Assembly: GCA_947476275.1 (NCBI GenBank)
Contig: CANJPQ010000018.1
Location: 1-64,000 of the forward strand
Direction of reading: 5' to 3'
DNA length: 64,000 nt
DNA from: Fidelibacterota bacterium
GTDB taxonomy: Bacteria; Pseudomonadota; Alphaproteobacteria; Rhodospirillales; Rhodospirillaceae
Part shown: piece after piece, positions 46,513 to 56,857 of the stretch
Layout: every line of letters begins with the position of its first letter
Numbering within the stretch: position 1 is the first letter of the stretch
The notes under the pieces: generated by a model
Database searches by the model: none
What the model was told of the DNA's origin: nothing
The model's input: the letters and a program-made list of their open reading frames with translations, nothing else
Translations under genes and position numbers: made by a program

Positions 46513-47997
46513 ATGCACGACAAGCTCCCCAGCGAACTCGCGGTTCTCACGGTCGCGGAAACGTATGCCGCCGATCAGGCGGCGATGCGCTTGCGCATCC
46601 ACAGCCTGACCCTAATGGAAGCGGCGGGCGCCGCGGTCACGGCCGTGATCACGAGCGGATGGTCGCGTCAGCACGTGACGGTGCTTTGCGGGCCGGGCAA
46701 CAATGGCGGCGATGGGTATGTCGTGGCGCGGCTGCTGCACGACGCCGGCTGGCCCGTGCAGGTCGCGCGGTATGAGGGCCAGCTCGCCGCGGATGCGGCG
46801 GTAAACGCGGACCGTTGGCACCACACCGGCGGGACTGTCGTGCCGTTCGGTCCGGCGGCGCTCGATGGCGCGAGCCTCGTGGTCGACGCGTTGTTCGGTG
46901 CCGGACTGAAGGGTCCGTTGGACGCAGACGTGCTGACCGTGTTGGCTTTGATCCGTACCCGCAACCTGCCATGCATCGCCGTTGACTTGCCGAGCGGTAT
47001 CGACGGCGAAAGCGGCGAGATTCTCGGCGGCGAGCCCAACGGTGCCGTGCAATGCGCGGCGACCGTCACGTTCTTCCGCGCCAAGCCGGCGCATTTGCTT
47101 TATCCGGGCCGCGCGTACTGCGGCGCATTGACCGTCGCCGATATTGGCGTGCCCGCGCGCGTGCTACAGGAAATCCGGCCGCTGACGGTGAAGAACACGC
47201 CGCTGCTGTGGACGCTGCCGCGTCCGGGCTGGGCGGATCACAAGTACACGCGCGGATACGCCTTGATTGTGGGCGGCGCACATATGACGGGGGCGGCGCG
47301 CTTGGCTGCACGCGCCGCGCGGCGCGTTGGCGCCGGTCTGCTCGCGTTGGCGGTACCCGAGACGGTAGTCCCGATATATGCCACGTCGGAGCCGGGCTGC
47401 TTCGTCGAGCCGCGGGGCGAGGGCGACGTCGCCGGGGCACTGGCCGATCCGCGCCGCAATGGTGTCCTGATCGGTCCCGGCTGCGGCATCGGCGAGGGGA
47501 CTCGCGCCATGGTGCGGCAGATCCTCGCCACCGACCGTCCCGTGGTGCTGGACGCCGATGCGCTGACCAGCTTTGCGGCGGCCCCCGACGAATTGTTCGC
47601 CATGACCCGTGCCCATCGGGGGCCATGCGTTCTAACGCCCCATCCCGGCGAGTTCGCCCGTCTTTTCGGGCCGACCGAAGGCGGAAAGCTGCGCAGCGCG
47701 CGCGCCGCGGCGGTCCGTTCCGGCGCCACGGTCGTGTTCAAAGGCCCCGATACGGTCGTCGCGACCCCCGATGGCCTGGCGGCAGTCGCCTCGAACGCCC
47801 CAGCCTGGCTGGCCACGGGTGGATCCGGGGATGTCCTGGCGGGCCTAATCCTGGGGTTGCTAGTTCAGGGCTCCGACGCGTGGACCGCGGCGACCGCCGG
47901 CGTCTGGCTACAGGGCGCCGCCGCCACCCATCTGGGGCGGGGTTTGGTGGCCGAGGACCTGCCGGAGGCAATTCCCCGGGTGTTGTCGTCACTTTAA
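46513..47997 (+). CDS. nnr: Bifunctional NAD(P)HX epimerase/dehydratase
   Basis: This enzyme repairs hydrated NAD(P)H. From the ATG at 46513 it has 494 residues; the frame is open upstream across the divergent promoter, but that part is not coding. The N-terminal epimerase (YjeF_N, about 1-215) has LMEAAGAAVTAVI, VLCGPGNNGGDGYVVARLLH and CIAVDLPSGIDGESGEI. The C-terminal dehydratase (about 225-490) has HKYTRGYALIVGGAHMTGAA, GVLIGPGCGIGEGTRAMV, VVLDADALTSFA, CVLTPHPGEFARLFG and LATGGSGDVLAGLILGLL. tRNA-Leu follows. Confidence 0.94.
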   Translation: MHDKLPSELAVLTVAETYAADQAAMRLRIHSLTLMEAAGAAVTAVITSGWSRQHVTVLCGPGNNGGDGYVVARLLHDAGWPVQVARYEGQLAADAAVNADRWHHTGGTVVPFGPAALDGASLVVDALFGAGLKGPLDADVLTVLALIRTRNLPCIAVDLPSGIDGESGEILGGEPNGAVQCAATVTFFRAKPAHLLYPGRAYCGALTVADIGVPARVLQEIRPLTVKNTPLLWTLPRPGWADHKYTRGYALIVGGAHMTGAARLAARAARRVGAGLLALAVPETVVPIYATSEPGCFVEPRGEGDVAGALADPRRNGVLIGPGCGIGEGTRAMVRQILATDRPVVLDADALTSFAAAPDELFAMTRAHRGPCVLTPHPGEFARLFGPTEGGKLRSARAAAVRSGATVVFKGPDTVVATPDGLAAVASNAPAWLATGGSGDVLAGLILGLLVQGSDAWTAATAGVWLQGAAATHLGRGLVAEDLPEAIPRVLSSL

Positions 47998-48112
47998 GCG
48001 ACTTTTGCGGGTCTAAATCCTTGCGGAACAGGGCTTGATCCCCCATCACCTTGTTGGGTATCAACGACGGTCTTTTTTGGCAGGCCGCCGCGGTGGCCAG
48101 CCCCAAACGTCA

Positions 48113-48199
48113 GCGGGTGTGGTGGAACTGGTAGACACGCCAGATTTAGGTTCTGGTGGCCGAAAGGTCGTAGGGGTTCAAGTCCCTTCACCCGCACCA
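48113..48199 (+). tRNA. tRNA-Leu (anticodon TAG)
   Basis: The acceptor arm GCGGGTG (48113-48119) pairs with CACCCGC (48189-48195), followed by an encoded ACCA to 48199. The anticodon stem CCAGA/TCTGG holds the loop TTTAGGT, anticodon TAG (Leu). The long variable arm around GGCCGAAAGGTCG marks a class II tRNA, and GGTTCAAGTCC is the T loop. Confidence 0.97.
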
Positions 48200-48279
48200 C
48201 AGCGGACGATGTAACACTGCCGGCCGTCGCCTTTTGTGGCGGTCGTTAACAGCTAGAGAACCAGAGAACGAGCCCCTCC

Positions 48280-49605
48280 ATGCAAGTTATCGACAAAGTC
48301 AGCGACGGTCTGAAGCGCGAATTCAATGTGGTGGTCACGGCCGCCGCCATCGAGGAAAAGGTCGAGGCGCGTCTCACGGAAGTCGGCCAGCAGGTTCGTC
48401 TGCCGGGGTTCCGCCCGGGCAAGGTGCCGCGCGACATCCTGAAGAAGCGCTTCGGCCAGTCCGTGCGCGGTGAAGTGCTGGAACGCACGATCGATGAGTC
48501 CACCCAGCAAGCGCTGACCGAAAAGGCGATCAAGCCGGCGCTGCAGCCGAAGGTCGAGTTGGTCAGCTTCGACGAAGGCAAGGATCTGGAATTCGCGATC
48601 AAGGTGGAAGTACTGCCGGAGATTTCCGCAGCCGATTTCTCGAGCATCACCCTTTCGCGCGATGTCGCCACGGTTCAGGACCCCGAAGTCGCCAAGGCGC
48701 TCGAGACTCTGCAGAACAGCCGCGCCACCACTGAAGCCGTCACCGAGGCGCGCGCCGCCGCGAACGGCGACGTACTTGTGACCGATTTCGTTGGCCGTAT
48801 CGACGGCACCCCGTTCGAGGGTGGCACCGCTCAGGGTGCTTCGATCGAACTCGGCTCTGGCTCGTTCATTCCCGGCTTCGAGGAGCAACTGATCGGTGCG
48901 AAGGCCGGCGAAACCAAGGAATTGAAGGTCACCTTCCCGAAGGAATATCAGGCCGCGGAACTCGCCGGCAAAGACGCCGTGTTCGAAGTGAAGGTGACGG
49001 AACTGCGCCGCAAGATCATCCCGGAACTGACGGAAGACTTCGCCAAGTCCGTCGGCGCCGAGAGCATCGAAGCCATGCGCACCCGCGCGCGTGAAATGAT
49101 TCAGAGCCAGTATGACGAGTTGTCACGCCTGCGCCTGAAGCGCCAGCTTCTCGACAAGCTTGCCGAAACCAACAGCTTCGCTGTGCCGCAGGGCATGGTG
49201 GACGCGGAATTCGACGCGATCTGGCGCCAGGTCGAGGAAGCGAAGAAGGCCGGTCAGCTCGATGCGGCCGACCGCGACAAGAGCGACGACGACCTCAAGA
49301 CCGAATATCGCAACATCGCCGAGCGCCGCGTGCGCCTGGGGCTGCTACTGTCCGACGTCGGCACCAAGAACTCCATCACCGTTGCGCCGGAAGACTTCTC
49401 CGCTGCCGTGATGGCCGAAGCCCGCCGCTATCCGGGCCAGGAAAGTGCGGTGGTAAACCACTATCAGCGCAATCCCCAGGCGCTGGAGACTCTGCGTGCA
49501 CCGTTGTTCGAGGAAAAGGTGGTGGATTACATCCTGGGAAAAGCCCAGATCACCGATAAGGTCGTCACGTTCGAAGAGCTCCAAAAGGACGTCGACGCGG
49601 CCTAA
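48280..49605 (+). CDS. tig: Trigger factor
   Basis: Trigger factor is the ribosome-bound chaperone that meets nascent chains. The 441-residue protein has the ribosome-docking signature [19 protein letters not shown] in the N-terminal domain (about 41-60). The FKBP-like peptidyl-prolyl isomerase domain (about 150-250) contains [20 protein letters not shown] and [21 protein letters not shown] long helical C-terminal domain follows, ending [14 protein letters not shown]. It heads the tig-clpP-clpX-lon cluster. The ATG is 80 bp after tRNA-Leu. Confidence 0.96.
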   Translation: MQVIDKVSDGLKREFNVVVTAAAIEEKVEARLTEVGQQVRLPGFRPGKVPRDILKKRFGQSVRGEVLERTIDESTQQALTEKAIKPALQPKVELVSFDEGKDLEFAIKVEVLPEISAADFSSITLSRDVATVQDPEVAKALETLQNSRATTEAVTEARAAANGDVLVTDFVGRIDGTPFEGGTAQGASIELGSGSFIPGFEEQLIGAKAGETKELKVTFPKEYQAAELAGKDAVFEVKVTELRRKIIPELTEDFAKSVGAESIEAMRTRAREMIQSQYDELSRLRLKRQLLDKLAETNSFAVPQGMVDAEFDAIWRQVEEAKKAGQLDAADRDKSDDDLKTEYRNIAERRVRLGLLLSDVGTKNSITVAPEDFSAAVMAEARRYPGQESAVVNHYQRNPQALETLRAPLFEEKVVDYILGKAQITDKVVTFEELQKDVDAA

Positions 49606-49680
49606 CCCCGGACTTTGGACCGAATCTACGTCGGCCTTGCGGCGGCCAGCCACCGGACTATTTTAGATCGACTGCGGCGT

Positions 49681-49697
49681 GGGCCCGAAACGGGCCC
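49681..49697 (+). terminator. GGGCCCG/CGGGCCC hairpin between tig and clpP
   Basis: GGGCCCG (49681-49687), loop AAA, CGGGCCC (49691-49697). It is a very stable hairpin, followed after ten bases by TTTTG and then TTTT. It may end most tig transcripts or protect an mRNA end ahead of clpP. Confidence 0.45.
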
Positions 49698-49733
49698 CCG
49701 TCGGCTTTTGATCCTTTTCAGGGCGGGACCACC

Positions 49734-50411
49734 ATGACGCGCGATCGCGACCCGATTGATTTCTACATGAACAGCCTCGTGCCGATGGTGGTCGAACAGA
49801 CCAATCGCGGTGAGCGGGCCTACGACATCTATTCCCGGCTCCTGAAAGAGCGGATCATTTTCCTGATCGGCGGCGTCAATGATGGCGTGGCGTCGCTCAT
49901 CTGCGCCCAGTTGCTGTTCCTGGAGTCGGAGAATCCGGGCAAGGACATCTCCTTCTACATCAATTCCCCAGGCGGCGTGGTGACATCCGGCCTCGCGATC
50001 TATGACACCATGCAGTACATTCGCTGCGACGTGGCGACCATGTGCGTAGGGCAGGCGGCCTCGATGGGGTCGTTGCTGTTGACCGCCGGCAAGGCCGGAA
50101 AGCGCTATTCGTTGCCCAATTCACGCATCATGATCCACCAGCCCTCCGGCGGTTTCCAGGGCCAGGCGGCGGATATCGAGATCCAGGCGCGCGAGATCCT
50201 GGCGCTGCGGGCGCGGCTCAATCAGATGTACGTCGAGCACACCGGGCAGACCTTGAAAGCCATTGAAAAGGCTATGGATCGCGACAATTTTATGAACGCC
50301 GAAGAGGCCAAGGCATTTGGCCTGATCGACAGCGTTGTGAAGGACCGGCCGAAGCTCGACAAGGGCGACAGCACCGGTGGCGCGACGTCCGAAAAGAGCG
50401 GAACAACTTAA
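49734..50411 (+). CDS. clpP: ATP-dependent Clp protease proteolytic subunit
   Basis: ClpP is the 14-subunit serine protease chamber used by ClpX. The 225-residue protein has the N-terminal [59 protein letters not shown], the catalytic Ser in [12 protein letters not shown] (about residue 110), the catalytic His in [10 protein letters not shown] (about 135), and the Asp in the [18 protein letters not shown] region. The C-terminus is extended by about 20 Ser/Thr/Gly-rich residues. It is separated from clpX by 232 bp containing regulatory-looking dyads. Confidence 0.96.
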   Translation: MTRDRDPIDFYMNSLVPMVVEQTNRGERAYDIYSRLLKERIIFLIGGVNDGVASLICAQLLFLESENPGKDISFYINSPGGVVTSGLAIYDTMQYIRCDVATMCVGQAASMGSLLLTAGKAGKRYSLPNSRIMIHQPSGGFQGQAADIEIQAREILALRARLNQMYVEHTGQTLKAIEKAMDRDNFMNAEEAKAFGLIDSVVKDRPKLDKGDSTGGATSEKSGTT

Positions 50412-50529
50412 AGTTGTAAATTGAGAATTTTGCGACTTCAGTCCACCTGCACGAGATACCGTTGGGTGTGCCGTCGGGCGGATTGAAGCGTTATGGTTTT
50501 TGTTAACGGTTGTACCGGGTTCTGGCTTC

Positions 50530-50588
50530 CCGCGGGCACTAACTGATGTTGTGCCCCGCGGAAAGGCTACGTTAACATACCGTATGTT
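50530..50588. promoter_or_regulatory. Bulged hairpin and 15-bp dyad upstream of clpX
   Basis: CCGCGGGCAC (50530-50539) pairs with GTGCCCCGCGG (50551-50561) with one bulged C, giving ten pairs. Thirteen bases on, AACATAC-C-GTATGTT (50574-50588) is a perfect dyad 56 bases before the clpX ATG, typical of a dimeric repressor site. The factor is unknown. Confidence 0.45.
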
Positions 50589-50643
50589 GTAGTTATGAGC
50601 TGGAGAAGGCTGTTACCGGGCCCTCTGGCGGAGAGTGAGGCCG

Positions 50644-51909
50644 ATGACCAAATCGTCCGGCAGCGATTCCAAGAACACCCTCTACTGCTCCTTCTGCGGT
50701 AAGAGCCAACACGAAGTCCGCAAGCTCATCGCTGGCCCGACCGTATTCATCTGCGATGAATGCGTCGAACTTTGCATGGACATCATCCGCGAAGAGAACA
50801 AGACCAACCTGGTCAAGTCCCGGGAAGGCGTTCCGACGCCGCGCGATATCCGCAAGGTGCTGGACGACTACGTGATCGGGCAGGAGCACGCCAAGCGCGT
50901 GCTCTCGGTGGCCGTCCACAACCATTACAAGCGACTGTCGGCGTCGTCCAAGAACAACGAGGTCGAGATCTCGAAGTCGAACATCATGCTGATCGGCCCG
51001 ACGGGGTGCGGCAAGACGCTGCTTGCGCAGACGCTTGCGCGTATCCTCGATGTGCCGTTCACCATGGCCGATGCGACGACCCTGACCGAAGCCGGCTACG
51101 TCGGTGAAGACGTCGAGAACATTATCCTGAAGCTGTTGCAAGCCGCCGACTACAACGTCGAGCGCGCGCAACGCGGCATCGTCTACATCGACGAAATCGA
51201 TAAGATCTCGCGCAAGTCCGACAACCCGTCGATCACGCGCGACGTGTCGGGCGAAGGCGTGCAGCAAGCGCTGTTGAAGATCATGGAAGGAACCGTTGCG
51301 TCGGTGCCGCCCCAAGGCGGGCGCAAGCACCCGCAGCAGGAATTCCTGCAGGTCGACACGACCAATATTCTTTTCATCTGCGGCGGCGCGTTCGCCGGTC
51401 TGGAAAAGATCATTGGTCAACGCGGACGTGGCACGTCGATCGGTTTCGGCGCGGACATCAAGAACGCCGACGACCGTCAGACCGGACAGATCCTCCGCGA
51501 AGTCGAACCAGAGGATCTTTTGAAGTATGGGCTGATTCCCGAGTTCGTCGGGCGTCTGCCGATCCTTGCCACCCTCGAAGACCTCGACGAGCAGGCGCTT
51601 GTCGACATCCTCACGCGTCCGAAGAACGCGCTGGCCAAACAATACCAGCGGCTGTTTGACATGGAGAATGTGCACCTTACATTTAACGAGGATGCATTGC
51701 GGTGTGTCGCGAGGAAGGCCATCACCCGAAAGACCGGAGCGCGCGGTTTGCGGTCGATCATGGAGAGCATACTGCTCGACACCATGTTCGATCTTCCTGG
51801 ACTGGAGGGTGTGGAAGAGGTCGTTGTGAACGGTGAGGTAGCGGAGGGTCGCGCGAAACCCCTCTATATCTACTCAGACCGTCGCGGCGACGTCGGAACT
51901 CCCGCCTAA
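50644..51909 (+). CDS. clpX: ATP-dependent Clp protease ATP-binding subunit ClpX
   Basis: ClpX unfolds substrates and feeds ClpP. The ATG at 50644 gives 421 residues. The N-terminal zinc-binding domain ([20 protein letters not shown] and [10 protein letters not shown]) recognises adaptors. The AAA+ core has [20 protein letters not shown] (Walker A), [20 protein letters not shown] (Walker B), the RKH-like loop [15 protein letters not shown], and [20 protein letters not shown] (IGF-loop-containing region near). Length is standard. It is followed by lon after 247 bp. Confidence 0.97.
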   Translation: MTKSSGSDSKNTLYCSFCGKSQHEVRKLIAGPTVFICDECVELCMDIIREENKTNLVKSREGVPTPRDIRKVLDDYVIGQEHAKRVLSVAVHNHYKRLSASSKNNEVEISKSNIMLIGPTGCGKTLLAQTLARILDVPFTMADATTLTEAGYVGEDVENIILKLLQAADYNVERAQRGIVYIDEIDKISRKSDNPSITRDVSGEGVQQALLKIMEGTVASVPPQGGRKHPQQEFLQVDTTNILFICGGAFAGLEKIIGQRGRGTSIGFGADIKNADDRQTGQILREVEPEDLLKYGLIPEFVGRLPILATLEDLDEQALVDILTRPKNALAKQYQRLFDMENVHLTFNEDALRCVARKAITRKTGARGLRSIMESILLDTMFDLPGLEGVEEVVVNGEVAEGRAKPLYIYSDRRGDVGTPA

Positions 51910-52156
51910 GCTCGGCTTCCGCTTGGTTTTTCCAGGCGGCCGCCGCCGGAGCTTCGGGCAGAAGCCCTCAACGATGGCAACGCGTTCTTTGTCCGGTTCG
52001 TTCCTCTCATGGGAAACCCTTGGGGGGTACGGCCAAACCGGCCGCGGATTTCACCGCGGGCGGATGAAGGCCACCAGTCGCGGCAGTTCGTCGTAAGCTG
52101 GATGGGGAAGTCAACCGGGGCAGCGCCGCTGACCCGGGTGCGAAAGAAGGTGTGAA

Positions 52157-54574
52157 GTGGTCGAAGCTGCTAAGGGTCATTTGTTTCCGGTTCTGCCGCT
52201 GCGGGACATCGTGGTGTTTCCGCACATGATCGTGCCGCTGTTCGTGGGCCGCGAGAAGTCCGTGCGCGCCCTTGAGGATGTGATGGCCGACGATAAGCAG
52301 ATCCTGCTCGTGGCCCAGAAGGATGCCTCGCAGGACGATCCGCAGACGAAGGACATCTATGATTTCGGCACGGTGTCGACCGTGCTGCAGCTGCTTAAGC
52401 TGCCTGACGGCACCGTGAAGGTGCTGGTCGAGGGCGGCCAGCGCGCGCGCATCACCGGCTACAAGGAAAACGAGTCCTTCTTTGAGGCCTACGCCGAGTT
52501 CATCGACGAGCCGAAGGAAGAGCCGAAGGAACTCGAAGCGCTGTCGCGTTCCGTCGTGTCGCAGTTCGAGCAGTACATCAAGCTCAACAAGAAGATCCCG
52601 CCGGAAGTGCTGGTGTCGGTCAACCAGATCGAGAATCCCTCGAAGCTGGCCGACACGGTTGCCTCGCACCTGTCGCTGAAGATCGCCGAGAAGCAGGAAC
52701 TGCTCGAGGTGAAGACAGTTTCCGAACGTCTGGAACGCGTCTACGGGTTCATGGAATCCGAAATTAGCGTGCTCCAGGTCGAGAAGCGCATCCGGAACCG
52801 CGTCAAGCGCCAGATGGAGAAGACGCAGCGCGAGTACTACCTGAATGAGCAGATGAAGGCGATCCAGCGCGAGCTGGGCGAAAACGACGAAGGCCGCGAC
52901 GAATCCTCCGAGTACGAAGAGAAGATCAAAAAGCTGCGCATGTCGAAAGAGGCGCGGGAGAAGGCCATGGCCGAGCTGAAGAAGCTCAAGACCATGAGCC
53001 CGATGTCCGCCGAAGCGACTGTGGTGCGCAACTATCTCGATTGGCTCACCGGTATTCCGTGGAAGAAGCGCTCGAAGGTGACGATCGACCTAAAGGCGGC
53101 GAAGGCACAACTCGATCGTGATCACCATGGCCTTGAGAAGGTCAAGGAACGCATCATCGAGTACCTGGCCGTGCAGGCGCGTACCAAGAAGCTGAAGGGT
53201 CCGATCCTGTGCTTGGTCGGTCCGCCGGGTGTGGGCAAGACTTCGCTCGGACGTTCGGTGGCAACCTCGACGGGCCGCTCGTTCGTGCGCGTGTCGCTCG
53301 GCGGCGTGCGTGACGAGGCGGAGATTCGCGGCCATCGCCGGACTTACATTGGCTCCATGCCCGGCAAGATCATTCAGGGCATGAAGAAGGCGAAAACCTC
53401 CAACCCGCTGTTCCTGCTCGACGAGATCGACAAGCTGGGCGCGGATTGGCGCGGCGACCCGTCGTCGGCGCTGCTCGAAGTGCTCGACCCGGAACAGAAC
53501 ACCACCTTCCAGGATCACTACCTCGAAGTGGATTACGACCTGTCGGACGTACTGTTCATCACGACGGCCAATAGCCTGCGCATGCCGCAGCCGCTGTTGG
53601 ACCGCATGGAGATCATCCGTCTGTCCGGTTACACGGAGGAAGAGAAGGTTGCGATCGCCAAGCGCCATCTGATCAAGAAGCAGATGGAAGCGCACGGTCT
53701 CAAGAACGGCGAGTTCGCGATCTCGGACGACGCGCTGCGCGATCTGTGCCGCTATTACACGCGTGAAGCCGGCGTGCGTAATCTGGAACGCGAGTTGGCG
53801 AACCTGTCCCGCAAAGCGACGAAGGAAATCGTTCTTCGCAAGCTGAAGAAGGTCGCCATCACGCAGCGGAACTTGAAGAAGTTCGCCGGTATTCCGAAGT
53901 ACCGCTACGGCGAAGCCGAGCGCGAAGACATGGTCGGCATCACCACCGGTCTGGCGTGGACCGAGGTGGGCGGCGACATCTTGTCGATCGAAGCCGTGAT
54001 CATGCCGGGTAAGGGCACGATCGCGCTCACCGGTCAGCTCGGCGACGTGATGAAGGAGTCCGTGCAGGCGGCCCGCGCATTCGTGCGCAGCCGTGCGCCC
54101 GCCTTCGGCATCAAGCAGAAGACCTTCGAGCGGAACGACATCCACGTGCACGTGCCGGAAGGCGCGACGCCCAAGGATGGCCCCTCCGCCGGCGTCGCGA
54201 TGAGCGTGTCGATCATCTCCGCGCTTACCGGCAATCCGGTACGTAAGGAGGTCGCCATGACCGGTGAGATCACGTTGCGTGGTCGCGTGCTGCCGATCGG
54301 AGGCCTGAAAGAGAAGCTGCTCGCAGCGTTGCGTGCCGGCATCAAGACGGTGCTGATCCCGAAGGACAACGAAAAAGATCTCGAAGAGATTCCGGAGAAT
54401 GTCCGCCGCGATCTCACCATCGTGCCGGTAACCACGGTCGACGAGGTGCTCGTGCGTGCGCTGGTCAATCCGCTCGTGCCGCTCCTGAAGGGGACGGACG
54501 AGAAGGAGGAGATCGAAGCCGCGAAGGGCAAGCCGATCGCGCCCGACGACGATGAGGCGCTGGTCACACACTAA
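52157..54574 (+). CDS. lon: ATP-dependent protease La (Lon)
   Basis: Lon degrades misfolded and regulatory proteins; in Alphaproteobacteria these include CcrM and DnaA. The GTG at 52157 follows AAGGTG by seven bases and gives 805 residues. The LAN substrate domain (about 8-205) starts [20 protein letters not shown], a long helical segment follows, the AAA+ domain has [20 protein letters not shown] and [20 protein letters not shown], and the protease domain has GMTTGLAWT-like [20 protein letters not shown] and the Ser in [11 protein letters not shown] with the Lys further on in the [12 protein letters not shown] region. The 247-bp leader probably holds a stress promoter; I could not pick the -35/-10 with confidence. 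Confidence 0.97.
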   Translation: MVEAAKGHLFPVLPLRDIVVFPHMIVPLFVGREKSVRALEDVMADDKQILLVAQKDASQDDPQTKDIYDFGTVSTVLQLLKLPDGTVKVLVEGGQRARITGYKENESFFEAYAEFIDEPKEEPKELEALSRSVVSQFEQYIKLNKKIPPEVLVSVNQIENPSKLADTVASHLSLKIAEKQELLEVKTVSERLERVYGFMESEISVLQVEKRIRNRVKRQMEKTQREYYLNEQMKAIQRELGENDEGRDESSEYEEKIKKLRMSKEAREKAMAELKKLKTMSPMSAEATVVRNYLDWLTGIPWKKRSKVTIDLKAAKAQLDRDHHGLEKVKERIIEYLAVQARTKKLKGPILCLVGPPGVGKTSLGRSVATSTGRSFVRVSLGGVRDEAEIRGHRRTYIGSMPGKIIQGMKKAKTSNPLFLLDEIDKLGADWRGDPSSALLEVLDPEQNTTFQDHYLEVDYDLSDVLFITTANSLRMPQPLLDRMEIIRLSGYTEEEKVAIAKRHLIKKQMEAHGLKNGEFAISDDALRDLCRYYTREAGVRNLERELANLSRKATKEIVLRKLKKVAITQRNLKKFAGIPKYRYGEAEREDMVGITTGLAWTEVGGDILSIEAVIMPGKGTIALTGQLGDVMKESVQAARAFVRSRAPAFGIKQKTFERNDIHVHVPEGATPKDGPSAGVAMSVSIISALTGNPVRKEVAMTGEITLRGRVLPIGGLKEKLLAALRAGIKTVLIPKDNEKDLEEIPENVRRDLTIVPVTTVDEVLVRALVNPLVPLLKGTDEKEEIEAAKGKPIAPDDDEALVTH

Positions 54575-54599
54575 GCGCAGACGGCGTTATTGTTAAAAG

Positions 54600-54637
54600 A
54601 AAAAGGCGTGGGTCGCGTTGCGAGCCGCGCCTTTTTC
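54600..54637 (+). terminator. Bidirectional-type intrinsic terminator after lon
   Basis: AAAAAGGCG (54600-54608) pairs with CGCCTTTTT (54628-54636) around a G+C-rich inner hairpin. The A tract on one side and the T tract on the other allow termination from both directions. It lies 25 bp after the lon stop. Confidence 0.88.
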
Positions 54638-54815
54638 ATAGTGGTGTCCGGTAGAAGAACCCGCGACGGCAGGCCAATCCACGATTGACGTAGCTGAAAA
54701 CTCTCGCCACACTCCGGCCCGTTTTGCAGGGACCGACGGTGCGCCGTGTCTCCCGACTGCGGATCGTCGAGGTCCGACGGTTTCATTCCTCCATTTCGCG
54801 CAACAGGGGTTTTCG

Positions 54816-55091
54816 ATGAACAAGAACGATTTGGTCCAGGTCGTGGCCGACAACACGCAGATCAGCAAGGCCGATGCCACGAAGGCCGTGGACGCGACGC
54901 TCGACGCCATCGGCGCGGCGCTGCGTGACGGCAATGAAGTGCGCCTGGTCGGGTTCGGGACGTTTTCGGTTTCCGCGCGCGCGGCCTCCGAAGGTCGCAA
55001 CCCGCGCACCGGCGAAGCGATCAAGATTCCGGCCTCGAAGCGTCCGAAGTTCTCCGCCGGCAAGGCGCTTAAGGACATCGTGAACAAGTAG
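54816..55091 (+). CDS. hup: DNA-binding protein HU
   Basis: HU is the small dimeric nucleoid protein. The 91-residue protein starts MNKNDLVQVVADNTQISKAD and has VRLVGFGTFSVSARAASEGR, NPRTGEAIKIPASKRPKFSA (the DNA-clasping arm with the conserved Pro) and GKALKDIVNK. The lon-hup order is common across Proteobacteria. It has its own promoter region (178 bp after the lon terminator) and a terminator right after it. Confidence 0.97.
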   Translation: MNKNDLVQVVADNTQISKADATKAVDATLDAIGAALRDGNEVRLVGFGTFSVSARAASEGRNPRTGEAIKIPASKRPKFSAGKALKDIVNK

Positions 55092-55113
55092 TTTCCCGCT
55101 TCACGAAAGTGAC

Positions 55114-55147
55114 AACGCCGGCTGTCAAAATGCAGCCGGCGTTTTGC
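55114..55147 (+). terminator. Intrinsic terminator after hup
   Basis: AACGCCGGCTG (55114-55124) pairs perfectly with CAGCCGGCGTT (55133-55143) over 11 bp, loop TCAAAATG, followed by TTGCTTTC. It lies 22 bp after the hup stop. Confidence 0.9.
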
Positions 55148-55184
55148 TTTCTTCGGAAGGCGCGATAAAGTGCCTTCGCTGCAA

Positions 55185-55260
55185 GGGCGGTTAGCTCAGC
55201 TGGTAGAGCATCTCGTTTACACCGAGAGGGTCGGCGGTTCGAACCCGTCACCGCCCACCA
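55185..55260 (+). tRNA. tRNA-Val (anticodon TAC)
   Basis: Acceptor GGGCGGT (55185-55191) pairs with ACCGCCC (55250-55256), encoded ACCA to 55260. D arm TTAGCTCAGCTGGTAGAGCA. The anticodon stem TCTCG/CGAGA has loop TTTACAC, anticodon TAC (Val). T arm GGCGGTTCGAACCCGTC. 76 nt in total. Accessory-looking genes follow it. Confidence 0.97.
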
Positions 55261-55435
55261 TTTAAGATCCATAGCTTAGACGTTCCGGACGCACTAACGC
55301 CCTTCCAAAATCTACTTCGGACTATCACCTGGCTATCACTAGATCGCATTGCTCCGATAGGTCCCACTTTCGTCACCTCCGGCGCGCCAACCAAAATCCT
55401 AAAACGGCCACTCCAAGAATTCGCAGGGCTGCCAA

Positions 55436-56650
55436 TTGTCTTCGCTACCTGAAACCGCAGAGCTCGGTCCGCCGGCGAATCAGCGCGCCATAAATCTCGA
55501 TTGGAATGCTGTTCAGCATCTGAGCGAAGCGGATTGGGGAATCTTGTGTGCGTTCCTGCAGAACGCGCTGCTGGGCAGCAGTGAAGTGGAGACGGCAGTT
55601 GGCGCGTTGCGGGCCGAACTCTTGGAACTTATCGCCGGCGGATTGGTCGATCGGCCACGGCTTCTTAATCTGTTGTCCGCGTTGGCGATCTTTTGTCGCG
55701 ATTCGGAGTTCGTGATTCCTGTTTCGGCAAAGGAGGCTGAGTTGCTCGCGGGTCTATCGCTGGGCCGAAGGATCGCCGAAGACCTGATCATCCGTTGCTA
55801 TCGCGCCGTTGATGAAGAAGAACTCACGATCGACGAGATCGAGCGGCTGAGTCCCATTGCGGATGATACGTCCCTTGCCGTTCAGGCGATGTATGAAGAG
55901 AATCCCTATCCTCGTTGGAAAGAACTTCCGGTTCTCCAAGCCTCCACTGAAGCGATCGATTGCCTGATCGCCGGGTGTGGAAGCGGGAGGCATATTCTTG
56001 CGATCGCGGCGGCTTCGCCCCGGGGGCGATTCGTCGGCGTCGACCTCAGCCGCGCCAGCCTCGCGTACGGACTTATGAAGGCGAAGGAGCACGGCATCAG
56101 CAATGTGCGGCTGGTCCACGGCGATATCCTGAAGATCGCAGAAATAGGCATCACCTTTAATCACATTTCGGCGGTCGGGTCGGTTCATCACATGCGAGAT
56201 CCGCTCAGCGGGGTGAAGGCACTCGCAGGTGTGTTAAAACCCGGCGGAAGCATCAAGCTGGCGCTATATTCGAAGTTCGGGCGAACGGCGCAACTGGCGG
56301 GAATTGAGCTACGCCAGAATCTTGACATTCCGGCGACGCGAGAGGGGATTCAGAAGCTCCGGCAGGCCATCTACAGTCTGCCCGATGACCACCCCGCCCG
56401 CGGGGTAATCAAGTTTTCCGATTTCTATTCATTTTCCGGCTGCCGCGACATGTTGTTCCATGTGCAGGAGCACAACTACACTGTGCCGGAGATTTTCGAT
56501 CTGATTGATGCCTCGGGGCTGCGACTTGAGAGCTTCCGGATGCGAGGGGAAGGCAAGGACGTTGCGCAGACGCGCGAAGGTCTGACCAACCTGGAACGAA
56601 CACATCCGGGATTTGCCGGCGCGATGTTTCGTTTCACGCTTATCAACTGA
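55436..56650 (+). CDS. Class I SAM-dependent methyltransferase with long N-terminal region
   Basis: The frame opens at TTG 55436 (404 residues); the ribosome binding site is weak, so the start is uncertain. Residues about 1-145 are a helical region of no family I know. Then come AMYEENPYPRWKELP, a signature seen in methyltransferases linked to TPR and glycan loci, and a Rossmann core: motif I CLIAGCGSGRHILAIA (about 178-193), motif II GRFVGVDLSRASLAYGLMKA, GDILKI and ISAVGSVHHMRDP. The C-terminal part ends MFRFTLIN. It lies 175 bp after tRNA-Val and is convergent with the GSCFA-PhyH gene. Substrate unknown; a sugar or peptide carried by the neighbouring enzymes is one possibility. Confidence 0.75.
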   Translation: MSSLPETAELGPPANQRAINLDWNAVQHLSEADWGILCAFLQNALLGSSEVETAVGALRAELLELIAGGLVDRPRLLNLLSALAIFCRDSEFVIPVSAKEAELLAGLSLGRRIAEDLIIRCYRAVDEEELTIDEIERLSPIADDTSLAVQAMYEENPYPRWKELPVLQASTEAIDCLIAGCGSGRHILAIAAASPRGRFVGVDLSRASLAYGLMKAKEHGISNVRLVHGDILKIAEIGITFNHISAVGSVHHMRDPLSGVKALAGVLKPGGSIKLALYSKFGRTAQLAGIELRQNLDIPATREGIQKLRQAIYSLPDDHPARGVIKFSDFYSFSGCRDMLFHVQEHNYTVPEIFDLIDASGLRLESFRMRGEGKDVAQTREGLTNLERTHPGFAGAMFRFTLIN

Positions 56651-56857
56651 ACACCCGCGTTTACCCGGATCGAAAGTCAGCCGCTAAATTCGAGCGACCA
56701 CAAAGAAACTCTCGGCACGCTGAGCTGGATCGTCAATCTATGATTGTAGCCTGCACGCCCGTTTTTCGCCGTTTTAAAACGGGACGGGTGCCAGTCCACC
56801 ACGCGAATGTCGATCCCGAGCGGTCCGCCATTCGTTAGTGCAAGCGTTTTCACAAAC

